The translations under genes were made by a program, and so were the position numbers. From assembly GCA_023247725.1 (NCBI GenBank), contig JAHFFW010000017.1, forward strand, positions 1 through 51,639: a stretch of DNA of 51,639 nt, in the 5' to 3' direction. Under the pieces are notes generated by a model. The model ran no database searches, was not told the origin of the DNA, and saw only the letters and a program-made list of their open reading frames with translations. This DNA is from Candidatus Omnitrophota bacterium (GTDB lineage Bacteria > Omnitrophota > Gorgyraeia > Zapsychrales > JAHFFX01). Within the stretch, counting starts at the first letter, position 1; each line of letters begins with the position of its first letter. Below are positions 26,906 through 34,030 of the stretch, one piece after another.

Positions 26906-28948
26906 ATGAAGAAATCATATTTTATAACCGGCACCGACACCGACATTGGGAAAACCGTCGTGACGATGGTGCTCGCCATGCTTCTTCAAGAAAGAGGCAT
27001 CAAGGTCGGTGTTATGAAGCCAGTGCAGTGCGGTGGCACCGATGCTTTATTTTTGCAGAAATCTCTGCAGTTGCCTCAACCTCTTTCGGTCATCAACCCA
27101 TGTTTTGCGCCAGAGCCATTGAGTCCGCATCTGGCCTTTCGCCGGGCAGGAAAGAAAATCAACCTGAAAAAGATTCAGGCCGCACTTTGGTCCTTGCAAA
27201 AGTCTCACGATGTGATTTTGTTGGAAGGGGCTGGCGGGTTGCTCGTGCCTCTGCGGCAAGATTACCTCGTCGCGGATTTGGCCCGGGATTTGCAAAGCGA
27301 ATTAGTGATCGTATCGGCCTTGCGGCTGGGAACGATCAATCACACGCTTTTAACGATCAAGATGGCGCAGGCCTACGGCTTAAAAGTCAAGGGAGTCATC
27401 TTTAATACCATTTCTTCCGGGCCTGCCGGGATTCCAGAAAAGACCAACCCAGAAGTGATCCAGCGTCTGGGAAGAGTTCCAATTTTGGGGATCGTTCCTT
27501 TTTTAGAACAAAAAGGTCGAGTTTCTATCGTCAAAAAATGTCAAAAAAAGATTCAACTGGAAGAATTCCTTAAGCCCAAGAAACCGGATGAGCATTGGAT
27601 GACCTGGGACAAACAGTATCTTTGGCATCCTTTCACGCCGATGAAAGATTGGCTTTTAAGCGAACCTTTAGTGATCGAATCCGGTCAAGGGAATTTGCTT
27701 GAGGACACGGAGGGAAGGCGATACATCGATGGAGTTTCCAGTTTGTGGGCGAATCTCCACGGCCATCGGCATCCCCGAATTAATCAGGCGATTTCAACTC
27801 AGTTGAATCGCATCGCGCACTCGACGCTTTTGGGGCTGACTCATCCGCCGGCCGTAGAATTAGCCAAGCGGCTTTGTGAAATCGCGCCGAAAGGATTGAC
27901 GAAGGTTTTTTATTCGGACAATGGCTCAACGGCGGTCGAGGCCGCAATCAAGATGGCCTATCAATACTGGCAGAATACCGGCGGGCGCAAAAAGACAACG
28001 ATCGCGCATCTTTCCAATTCTTATCATGGCGACACGCTGGGCAGCGTTAGCGTCGGAGGAATCGATCTGTTCCATCGGGTTTACCGGAATCTCATGTTCA
28101 AAACGATTGCCGTGGAATTTCCCGATTTCTATCGTTGTCCGCTGGGGAAAAAATATCCCGACTACACTCATGAGTGCCTGGACAAACTCGAAAGCCTCTT
28201 CAAAAGACGGCATGACACGATGGCCGCGCTCGTCATCGAACCGCTGGTGCAAGGGGCTGCCGGCATGATTGTCTGGCCCGACGGGATTTTGAGACGGATA
28301 GTGGGGGGCTGTAAAAAATACGACATTCTTTTCATTGCGGATGAAGTGGCCACCGGTTTCGGCCGGACCGGCAAAATGTTTGCTTGCAACCATGAAGGGG
28401 TTGTTCCGGATTTTTTGTGTCTTGCGAAAGGTCTAACCGGCGGCTATCTTCCTCTGGCCGCAACACTGACAACTCAAAGAATTTTTGAAGGATTTCTGTT
28501 TGATTATGAGGACCAAAAGACTTTTTTTCATGGCCATACCTATACCGGAAACCCTTTAGCCTGCGCCGCCGCCTTGGCCAATCTGGAAATTTTTCAAAAA
28601 GAAAAAACGCTGAAAAAAATTCAGCCCAAAATAAAATATTTGGCGAAAAAATTGCGAACGTTTTATAATCTAGCCTCTGTCGGCGATATCCGGCAAAAGG
28701 GTTGGATGGTCGGCATTGAACTCGTCAAGGATCTGAAGACCAAAGAGCCATTTGCGTGGGAAGAAAGGATTGGAGTGAAAGTTTGCATGGAGGCCCGCAA
28801 GCACGGCGTTATCCTTCGGCCGTTGGGGAACGTGATCGTCCTGATGCCGCCGCTGGCGATCAACGAGGAAGGGATCGATAAACTTTTGGATGTGGCTTAC
28901 AAAGCTATTGAGAGAGTAACCAGTAATCAGGAGGGCAAAAATGATTAA
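26906..28948 (+). CDS. bioDA: Fused dethiobiotin synthetase - DAPA aminotransferase
   Basis: The 680 residues join two biotin enzymes. Residues 1 to about 225 are BioD: P-loop GTDTDIGKT, the KPVQCGG loop and LEGAGGLLVPL. Residues from about 230 are BioA: WHPFTPMKDW, SDNGSTAVEAAIKMAYQYW, FIADEVATGFGRTG and PLP Lys508 in LAKGLTGG. BioA makes diaminopelargonate and BioD closes its ureido ring, so the fusion links consecutive steps in BioD-BioA order, as in the plant BIO3-BIO1 protein. No frame break is present at the joint. The last eight bases overlap a tiny downstream ORF. Confidence 0.93.
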   Translation: MKKSYFITGTDTDIGKTVVTMVLAMLLQERGIKVGVMKPVQCGGTDALFLQKSLQLPQPLSVINPCFAPEPLSPHLAFRRAGKKINLKKIQAALWSLQKSHDVILLEGAGGLLVPLRQDYLVADLARDLQSELVIVSALRLGTINHTLLTIKMAQAYGLKVKGVIFNTISSGPAGIPEKTNPEVIQRLGRVPILGIVPFLEQKGRVSIVKKCQKKIQLEEFLKPKKPDEHWMTWDKQYLWHPFTPMKDWLLSEPLVIESGQGNLLEDTEGRRYIDGVSSLWANLHGHRHPRINQAISTQLNRIAHSTLLGLTHPPAVELAKRLCEIAPKGLTKVFYSDNGSTAVEAAIKMAYQYWQNTGGRKKTTIAHLSNSYHGDTLGSVSVGGIDLFHRVYRNLMFKTIAVEFPDFYRCPLGKKYPDYTHECLDKLESLFKRRHDTMAALVIEPLVQGAAGMIVWPDGILRRIVGGCKKYDILFIADEVATGFGRTGKMFACNHEGVVPDFLCLAKGLTGGYLPLAATLTTQRIFEGFLFDYEDQKTFFHGHTYTGNPLACAAALANLEIFQKEKTLKKIQPKIKYLAKKLRTFYNLASVGDIRQKGWMVGIELVKDLKTKEPFAWEERIGVKVCMEARKHGVILRPLGNVIVLMPPLAINEEGIDKLLDVAYKAIERVTSNQEGKND

Positions 28949-29018
28949 AATTAAGGAAAAATTCTTTCGGGACAAAAAGGGCAAACCGGTGAGCGTTGTA
29001 TTAGATATTATGAATTAG
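28941..29018 (+). pseudogene. Remnant of a small antitoxin-like gene
   Basis: A 25-codon ORF has a strong AGGAGGG site (28929-28935), translationally coupled to the bioDA stop. The peptide reads MIKIKEKFFRDKKGKPVSVV then LDIMN. It matches the start of small Phd/RelB-like antitoxins (K-E-K-F-x-x-D-x-x-G-K-x-x-x-V-V-L-D-I). Two bases out of frame, YYELDLLLK continues where intact members have a Tyr-Glu-Leu-Leu segment, suggesting a frameshift near 29010. Confidence 0.4.
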
Positions 29019-29083
29019 ATTTATTGCTCAAGACCACACTTATAGCGACATCGAGAAAATAATCCTCAATTTTGGGGAAACTT

Positions 29084-30040
29084 ATGAATAAAAAATTCTG
29101 GCTAGCATTATGCATGATTAGTGTCCTCCTTCCAGCAAACCATTTAGTTTTTGGTGAGGAGGATTTTATCAATCTGGGCCGTTTATCTATTGCGCGGGTT
29201 TCGGCGAGCAGCGTGAACGGCCATCGCAGTCTTTCGGATGAATTTTATGGCGTCAGAAATCTATTTGATTTAGGAGAGCATGTGATCTCTAATCCGACAC
29301 CGATCAATTATGATTATTGGATGAGTGACGTAGGATCAAGCCCTTGGGTAAAAGTCCGATTCCTAAAACCAGTGGAAGTGGAGAAAATTATTCTGGAAAT
29401 TCCGGGTATTTGGGAAACACAGTCCACGACGAAGGATAACCCACCTCTTGAAGAGGGTAAACCAGTTCATATTGCGTCGACAAAGATAACAGTGTATGAA
29501 ACCGTGCGCAGTTCATCTGTCCCCGCAGAGTTTGCGGTGGAAATAGGATATGAAAAAAACGGCACCATGCATGATGAAACGCTTGATTCAATACCCATTA
29601 AGGGCAGCATCACAACGTATCCGTTGCCCAAGCCGATTTCGGATGTGAATTTTGTCAAGATTGTTTTCCCGACGAACAGCAGCATTTTGGTGAATGAACT
29701 CAAGATTATGGGGCGGGCTCCCCAAGGGACGGATTTGACCGCGGGCGTCCCCAGCGTTGATATGAATCAAGAAGAAGCAGTTCGCTTTGGACGGGAGATT
29801 GCCGATGAGTACATCAAGCTCAAGTACAGTGAAGGAAAGGTAATCGAGGAAAAGGGTGGCTGGGATTATGAGGTTGTTCAGCATGGAAATACCATTCTAA
29901 GGATTAATTTCAATAATGAAGGAGAGCCGCAATCGTTGTATGATGGGGATTTAGAAAAAATAATCGATTTAACCGGCCCTGATTTAGATAAAGCTTTGCA
30001 GGAAGGGTGGAAAAAAGAAGAGACGATTCCTGTCAAATAA
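29084..30040 (+). CDS. Secreted protein with galactose-binding-like (F5/8 type C-like) domain
   Basis: From the ATG at 29084 (GGGGA upstream) the product has 318 residues with a signal peptide (about 1-24). Residues about 30-215 form a beta-rich region with YDYWMSDVGSSPWVKVRFLKPVEVEKIILEIPG and FVKIVFPTNSSILVNELKIMG. This is the strand pattern of F5/8 type C/discoidin domains, which bind carbohydrate or other surfaces. The C-terminal 90 residues are acidic and carry DLTGPDLDKALQEGWKK. The gene is AT-rich relative to bioDA and opens the accessory island. Confidence 0.55.
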   Translation: MNKKFWLALCMISVLLPANHLVFGEEDFINLGRLSIARVSASSVNGHRSLSDEFYGVRNLFDLGEHVISNPTPINYDYWMSDVGSSPWVKVRFLKPVEVEKIILEIPGIWETQSTTKDNPPLEEGKPVHIASTKITVYETVRSSSVPAEFAVEIGYEKNGTMHDETLDSIPIKGSITTYPLPKPISDVNFVKIVFPTNSSILVNELKIMGRAPQGTDLTAGVPSVDMNQEEAVRFGREIADEYIKLKYSEGKVIEEKGGWDYEVVQHGNTILRINFNNEGEPQSLYDGDLEKIIDLTGPDLDKALQEGWKKEETIPVK

Positions 30041-30079
30041 GATTTCCGTCATTGCATATTCAAGGGAAGATTTTTAGAA

Positions 30080-30169
30080 ATGAGAGTACAGAATAACAAC
30101 AAAAGAATCTTCGTCTCCATGTCGGGCGAAGTGGATTCATCGAAGGCTATCGCAGAGATCACATTTTAG
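30080..30169 (+). pseudogene. Decayed copy of the mnmA 5' end (copy 1)
   Basis: A 29-codon ORF contains KRIFVSMSGEVDSSKA, aligning with KKTVFVAMSGGVDSSVV of the intact MnmA at 32111. The PP-loop SGGVDSS is altered to SGEVDSS and similarity fades afterwards. It lies 39 bases after the secreted protein gene and just before the YcxB-like gene. Confidence 0.65.
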
Positions 30170-30178
30170 GTCTGAATC

Positions 30179-30664
30179 ATGACAACAATTTCTTTAACGT
30201 TTCAGGTTCGGTTCAAAGAATATTTAGAAGCCTGTTTTTTTCATTTCGTGCTACGATTTAGAAAATTTTTTGAAGTTTTAAAATATGTTCTCATTGTTAT
30301 CATTGGAATCATAGGATGGGTTTTCTTTGGGTATCGTCCTTTCTGGTTGGTCATGATCACATTTCCTCTATGGATTATGATCTTGCTCCTGTACGCCTCC
30401 GCGCTCGCGTTTAAACGGGAGCCCAAATATAAGGAAACACTCCGTTGGATATTTACTGATGAAGGCATTTTATTGAAAACCAAAAGCATCGATTCAAAAT
30501 TGGAATGGTCCGTTTATAACACTTTTCTTGAAACAAAAAATATTTTCATGCTTTACTACGGCAGAGAACTCTTTAGTTTGATTCCAAAGAGATCTTTTCT
30601 TAATGCGAATGAAATCGAGGAATTTAAAAAATTAGCGCGGAGTAAAATTCCAGCTGGGAGCTAG
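30179..30664 (+). CDS. YcxB-like membrane protein
   Basis: This 161-residue protein has two adjacent transmembrane helices (about residues 35-52 and 55-75) and a cytoplasmic C-terminal domain. That domain has FTDEGILLKTKSIDSKLEWSVY ... FSLIPKRSFLNANEIEEFKKL, the layout of the YcxB-like family (D-G-I, W at the strand end, IPKR-x-F). The biochemical role is unknown. It is AT-rich and part of the accessory island. The start ATG at 30179 lies ten bases after mnmA copy 1. Confidence 0.65.
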   Translation: MTTISLTFQVRFKEYLEACFFHFVLRFRKFFEVLKYVLIVIIGIIGWVFFGYRPFWLVMITFPLWIMILLLYASALAFKREPKYKETLRWIFTDEGILLKTKSIDSKLEWSVYNTFLETKNIFMLYYGRELFSLIPKRSFLNANEIEEFKKLARSKIPAGS

Positions 30665-30745
30665 ACGCTCAGGGTTGAGGGCCAGCGCATATAAATTTAA
30701 ACGATGAACATAATCCGAAAGCAAGCCTTCGTTGCTTATAACACC

Positions 30746-30774
30746 TTGACGTTTAATGCTGACTATGCTATTGT
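30746..30774 (+). promoter_or_regulatory. Candidate promoter of the Phd/VapC module
   Basis: TTGACG (30746-30751), 17 bases, TATTGT (30769-30774). Direct repeats of ATGGTCA at 30779-30785 and 30793-30799 lie between promoter and start codon and could be an autoregulatory operator. Confidence 0.45.
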
Positions 30775-30819
30775 TACTATGGTCACATTAGAATGGTCAT
30801 TTCAGGAAGAGGTGCGACG

Positions 30820-31050
30820 ATGAATATTCCCGCCGGCGAATTCAAGGCCAAATGTTTAAAGCTGATGGATGATGTCCAAAAATCTCAGCGGGAGATTGTA
30901 ATTACCAAATACGGAAAACCGGTGGCGAAGCTTGTGCCGGTGAAAGATAGAAAGAGATCCTCGTCCATCATCGGGATGCTGAAAGGGACAAGCAGAATTC
31001 ATGGAGATTTAATTGAACCAACCGGAGAGCGCTGGGAGGCCGATGATTAA
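30820..31050 (+). CDS. Phd/YefM-family antitoxin
   Basis: From the ATG at 30820 (AGGAAGAGGT upstream) the product has 76 residues. MNIPAGEFKAKCLKLMDDV and IVITKYGKPVAKLVPV form the Phd DNA-binding fold. The tail GDLIEPTGERWEADD is the disordered toxin-neutralising segment seen with PIN toxins. It overlaps the toxin start by eight bases, the usual antitoxin-first order. The complex normally represses its own promoter. Confidence 0.9.
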   Translation: MNIPAGEFKAKCLKLMDDVQKSQREIVITKYGKPVAKLVPVKDRKRSSSIIGMLKGTSRIHGDLIEPTGERWEADD

Positions 31051-31480
31051 GGAATCCGCCCACCGGTTAGCTTTGCTCGATACGCATATCTGGATTTGGC
31101 TGGTCACTGATAATCCCCGCGTTCAATCTTCCCCATTTATCAAAAAGATTAAAGAATTTGAGGCCCAGCATGGCTTAAGGGTTTCGGTTATTTCCATCTG
31201 GGAAATTGGGATGCTTCATGCCAAGGGCCGATTAGAACTTCCTTTTAGTCCTCATGAGTGGATTCAGAAAGCTTTGGCTGCTCCTGGAATCCGGATTGCG
31301 GAACTGACACCCGAAATTGCCTTGGACAGTGCGCATTTTTTAAAGGGATACCCCGGCGGCGACCCCGCCGATCGGATGATTTTGACAACGGCGAAAAGCC
31401 TTGGAGCAACCCTCGTGACCGCTGACCAGAAAATGCTGAAATGTGCCAAGGAACATCATTGGGAAAGCTTGTCTCCCTAA
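31043..31480 (+). CDS. vapC: VapC-type PIN-domain toxin (ribonuclease)
   Basis: From the ATG at 31043 (GGGAGG at 31034-31039) the product has 145 residues. The PIN acidic residues are present: Asp13 (LLDTHIW), Glu54 (SIWEIGM), Asp110 (DPADRMI) and Asp128 (VTADQKML). Such toxins cleave tRNA or rRNA in a Mg-dependent way and are held by the Phd-like partner. The module appears intact. Confidence 0.9.
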   Translation: MIKESAHRLALLDTHIWIWLVTDNPRVQSSPFIKKIKEFEAQHGLRVSVISIWEIGMLHAKGRLELPFSPHEWIQKALAAPGIRIAELTPEIALDSAHFLKGYPGGDPADRMILTTAKSLGATLVTADQKMLKCAKEHHWESLSP

Positions 31481-31498
31481 AAACATGGTTGTCGAAAT

Positions 31499-31580
31499 AT
31501 GTTGAATCGTAAAAAAGTCTTCGTCGCCATGAGCGGCGGTGTGGACTCCTCCGTCGTGGCCTGACTTATCAGGGATGAAA
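31499..31580 (+). pseudogene. Truncated copy of the mnmA 5' end (copy 2)
   Basis: ATG at 31499 opens a 21-residue reading frame, MLNRKKVFVAMSGGVDSSVV then A and TGA. Bases 31517-31561 are identical to 32138-32182 in intact mnmA. After the stop the protein similarity continues weakly (LIRDE versus LMKDQ) before ending. It starts 18 bases after vapC. The stop replaces the Gly codon GGC of the intact gene. Confidence 0.9.
31517..31561 (+). repeat. 45-bp exact direct repeat, copy A (mnmA PP-loop region)
   Basis: Identical over 45 bases to 32138-32182. It encodes VFVAMSGGVDSSVVA in the same frame as MnmA. Confidence 0.97.
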
Positions 31581-31690
31581 ACGCGTTCCGAGCCGATCGG
31601 ATTATTTATCAACGGCCGATGACGGCAACGTTATTCTCATCACTGCGATTTAATCGAGCCGGTGGAAGGATCTGCAAAGTAATAAGTTAA
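31580..31690 (+). pseudogene. Possible decayed toxin/antitoxin fragments
   Basis: One frame reads FRADRIIYQRP and, one base shifted, another reads DDGNVILITAI and stops at 31651-31653. Joined, these resemble the C-terminus of a RelE-type toxin. A third stretch, CDLIEPVEGSAK (about 31645-31680), resembles the GDLIEPTGE tail of the intact antitoxin at 30820. The pieces are short and out of frame with one another, so this is a tentative reading of degraded DNA. Confidence 0.25.
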
Positions 31691-31705
31691 GGAGGAGGTG
31701 TTAAT

Positions 31706-31918
31706 ATGGCTAATACTTTTACGGCCGTCGTCAAGCACGAAGGTGATTGGTGGATTGGATGGATTGAAGAAGTCTCGGGAGTGAATGCTCAGGAAAAGAC
31801 GCATACAGAATTAGTAAAGAGTCTTAAGATCGCGCTTAAAGAAGCGTTAGAATTTAACCGAGAAGAGGCCATACGGGCGGCTGAGTCTAATTATTCGGAA
31901 GAAATCTTGAACGTATGA
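31706..31918 (+). CDS. hicB: HicB-family antitoxin
   Basis: The product has 70 residues. It has the HicB beta fold start (FTAVVKHEGDWWIGWIEEVSGVNAQEKTHTEL) and an amphipathic helix VKSLKIALKEALEF. It is the short, DNA-binding-domain-less form common in HicBA pairs. AAGGAGGAGG at 31689-31698 is a very strong ribosome binding site. It overlaps the next ORF by ATGA. Confidence 0.85.
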   Translation: MANTFTAVVKHEGDWWIGWIEEVSGVNAQEKTHTELVKSLKIALKEALEFNREEAIRAAESNYSEEILNV

Positions 31919-32104
31919 AACGCAGAGAATTATTGCGTTACCTTCAGCAACATGGTTGTATTCTGCTTCGGGAAGGGGCCAGGCATTCCTGGTGGTCTAA
32001 TCCTACCTTAAATAAGCGCTCAGCTATTCCACGGCATAATGAAATTTCATGATTTGTTGGCAAAAAAGATCTGTAAAGATCTAGGTGTTTCTCCAATAAA
32101 ATAA
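31915..32104 (+). pseudogene. hicA: HicA toxin gene with a one-base frameshift
   Basis: The frame from ATG 31915 encodes MKRRELLRYLQQHGCILLRE, the HicA active-site region GARHSWWSNP and KRSAIPRHNEIS, then TGA. Dropping one T from ATTTCATG near 32045 restores HDLLAKKICKDLGVSPIK up to the TAA at 32102-32104, the normal HicA end. The double-stranded-RNA-binding-like fold would lose its last helix. It may be a real inactivation or an indel error. The catalytic His is still present. Confidence 0.8.
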
Positions 32105-32110
32105 TTTGAA

Positions 32111-33208
32111 ATGATTCATCAAACTAATAAGAAGACTGTCTTCGTCGCCATGAGCGGCGGTGTGGACTCCTCCGTCGTGGCCGGCCTCATGAAGGACCAG
32201 GGTCATGAGGTGGTGGGGGTCACGATGTGTTTTAACATCTCCCACCCGAATTCCAGCCGTCCGTCGTGTTGCGGAGTGGAGGGGATCCAGGATGCACAAA
32301 GGGCGGCGCAGATCCTCGGCATCCCGCATTATGTCTTTAACTTTGCCAAGGAGATTAATGAAAAGATCATCGATAACTTTACCAGCGAATATCTGAACGG
32401 CCGAACGCCGAACCCGTGCGTTCAGTGCAATCAGCATTTGAAGTTTGGTTCACTCTATCGGAAGGTAATGGCCTTGGGGGCAGACGTGATCGCGACCGGC
32501 CATTACGCCAGGGCTGAACAAAATCCCCAGACGCAGAGATTTGAACTAAAGAAAGGAAAGGACCAGCATAAGGATCAGTCCTATTTCCTCTACAGTATGA
32601 GCCAGGAGACCTTGCCCCGGGTTTGGATGCCGTTGGGCGGTTTAACGAAATTGGAGGTGCGGCAATTGGCGCGCCGCTATCAGCTCAATACCGCCGAAAA
32701 GCCGGAGAGTCAAGACATCTGTTTTGTTCCATCGACGGGATATAAGAAGTTTATCGAAGAGCGCGTGGGTGAGGAGGCCGTGCAGCCTGGGGCATTTTTA
32801 GATGAATCCGGCCAAGTGATCGGCCAGCATAAGGGCATCATCCATTACACGATCGGCCAGCGCGATGGACTGGGATTGGCTTTAGGATATCCGGCTTATG
32901 TTTATCGAATTGATCGCGACACTCAGACCGTCCATGTGGGTCGGATGGAGAAATTGTATTCGCGCGGGCTTATAGCCGCTCAAATGAATTATCTGAGCAT
33001 TGATTCGCCCGTCAACAATCTTAAAGTCAAGGCTCGCATTCGATACAATAGTCAGGAAGTGGACGCTGTATTGACTTCGCTCTCGGAGGGCATGGCTCGG
33101 ATTGATTTTGGCGAGCCGATGAAATCAGTGACGCCCGGTCAATCCGTTGTTCTTTATCGCGATGATGTGGTATTAGCCGGTGGAATTATTGAGCAGAAGA
33201 TCGGTTAA
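32111..33208 (+). CDS. mnmA: tRNA-specific 2-thiouridylase
   Basis: This 365-residue enzyme inserts sulfur at U34 (s2U) of tRNA-Lys, -Glu and -Gln. The PP-loop is AMSGGVDSS (residues 13-21), the catalytic Cys pair is Cys103 (NPCVQCN) and Cys204 (SQDICFVP), and GHYAR and IGQRDGLGLALG are family motifs. Sulfur normally comes from a cysteine desulfurase, and one lies 9 kb upstream. The start has almost no ribosome binding site and begins six bases after the hicA remnant. Its first 70 bases are duplicated upstream twice, so its native leader appears to have been replaced. Confidence 0.95.
   Translation: MIHQTNKKTVFVAMSGGVDSSVVAGLMKDQGHEVVGVTMCFNISHPNSSRPSCCGVEGIQDAQRAAQILGIPHYVFNFAKEINEKIIDNFTSEYLNGRTPNPCVQCNQHLKFGSLYRKVMALGADVIATGHYARAEQNPQTQRFELKKGKDQHKDQSYFLYSMSQETLPRVWMPLGGLTKLEVRQLARRYQLNTAEKPESQDICFVPSTGYKKFIEERVGEEAVQPGAFLDESGQVIGQHKGIIHYTIGQRDGLGLALGYPAYVYRIDRDTQTVHVGRMEKLYSRGLIAAQMNYLSIDSPVNNLKVKARIRYNSQEVDAVLTSLSEGMARIDFGEPMKSVTPGQSVVLYRDDVVLAGGIIEQKIG
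32138..32182 (+). repeat. 45-bp exact direct repeat, copy B (inside mnmA)
   Basis: Identical to 31517-31561. This copy lies at codons 10-24 of intact mnmA. Confidence 0.97.
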
Positions 33209-33373
33209 AACAATTTTTAATCCAGCCGCTGTTTGCATAACTTCCCCGAAATCGTTCACTGCAAATTTTCTGCGGTAAGTCGGAGCAATTTTTTTCCATC
33301 GTTTATTTACACGCCTTCGGCGAAATGTTATTGTGATAGGGATTCCCCTCTTCTTTCAATAAAGGATGACACG

Positions 33374-34030
33374 ATGGTGCGAAGAATTTCTTGGGTCTTG
33401 TTAATTTTTTGGATCATGGTTTTATCTTCGATTCCCAGCGCCGAGGCAGCCAGACGAAAACCTATCGAAGAAATCCCGACGGCTTCCCAGAATCAAGAAT
33501 TTAATGGCGAAGATTTATTTCTGGTTGTCAAAGAAGGCCGCTATGGTTTTATGGATCGCACCGGTCGAGTCGTGATTCCCTGTCAGTATGAACTGGCCAA
33601 TCCATTCGTCGAGGGAATGGCCGCGGTCATGGCCGTCAGTCATTGGGGCTTTATCGATCCCAAAGGTAAAATGGTGATCCGCCCGCTCTATTTCCAGGTG
33701 GGCGATTTCTCCGATGGTTATGCGTCCGTCGAGGTCAATGGGAAATACGGTTATGTCAACAAAAAGGGATTTATGGTGATCAAGCCGCAATTTGACAAGG
33801 CGGAAAAATTCTCCGAAGGTTTGGCCGCGGTCATGGTGGGGGACAAGTGGGGCTACATTGACAAACTGGGTCATCTTGCCATCAAGCCGCAATTTTTCCG
33901 GGCATCGGATTTTTCCAATGGCCTGGCGGTGGTCATGGTTTTCGATGAAGGCGAACTCCCCAATCCCAGCCAGGCTTCCCTGGGATACATTGACAAAAAA
34001 GGCAATTATGTCTGGAAGCCGTCGAAGTGA
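33374..34030 (+). CDS. Secreted WG-repeat protein
   Basis: From the ATG at 33374 (AAAGGA upstream) the product has 218 residues with a signal peptide (about 1-25). At least five WG-type repeats follow, each of the form G-x-(W/Y)-G-(F/Y)-(M/I/V)-(D/N)-x-x-G-x-x-V-I-x-P-x-(Y/F). Examples are GRYGFMDRTGRVVIPCQY, HWGFIDPKGKMVIRPLYF and KWGYIDKLGHLAIKPQFF. The repeats probably form a small beta-propeller or solenoid. A binding role is likely but the ligand is unknown. An upstream in-frame start (33233) lacks support. The end overlaps the next gene. Confidence 0.85.
   Translation: MVRRISWVLLIFWIMVLSSIPSAEAARRKPIEEIPTASQNQEFNGEDLFLVVKEGRYGFMDRTGRVVIPCQYELANPFVEGMAAVMAVSHWGFIDPKGKMVIRPLYFQVGDFSDGYASVEVNGKYGYVNKKGFMVIKPQFDKAEKFSEGLAAVMVGDKWGYIDKLGHLAIKPQFFRASDFSNGLAVVMVFDEGELPNPSQASLGYIDKKGNYVWKPSK

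Noticed and set aside
28941-32110. Island considered as a complete integrative element or integron
   Set aside because: No integrase, transposase or attC-like sites are visible; only duplicated mnmA starts and toxin-antitoxin genes.
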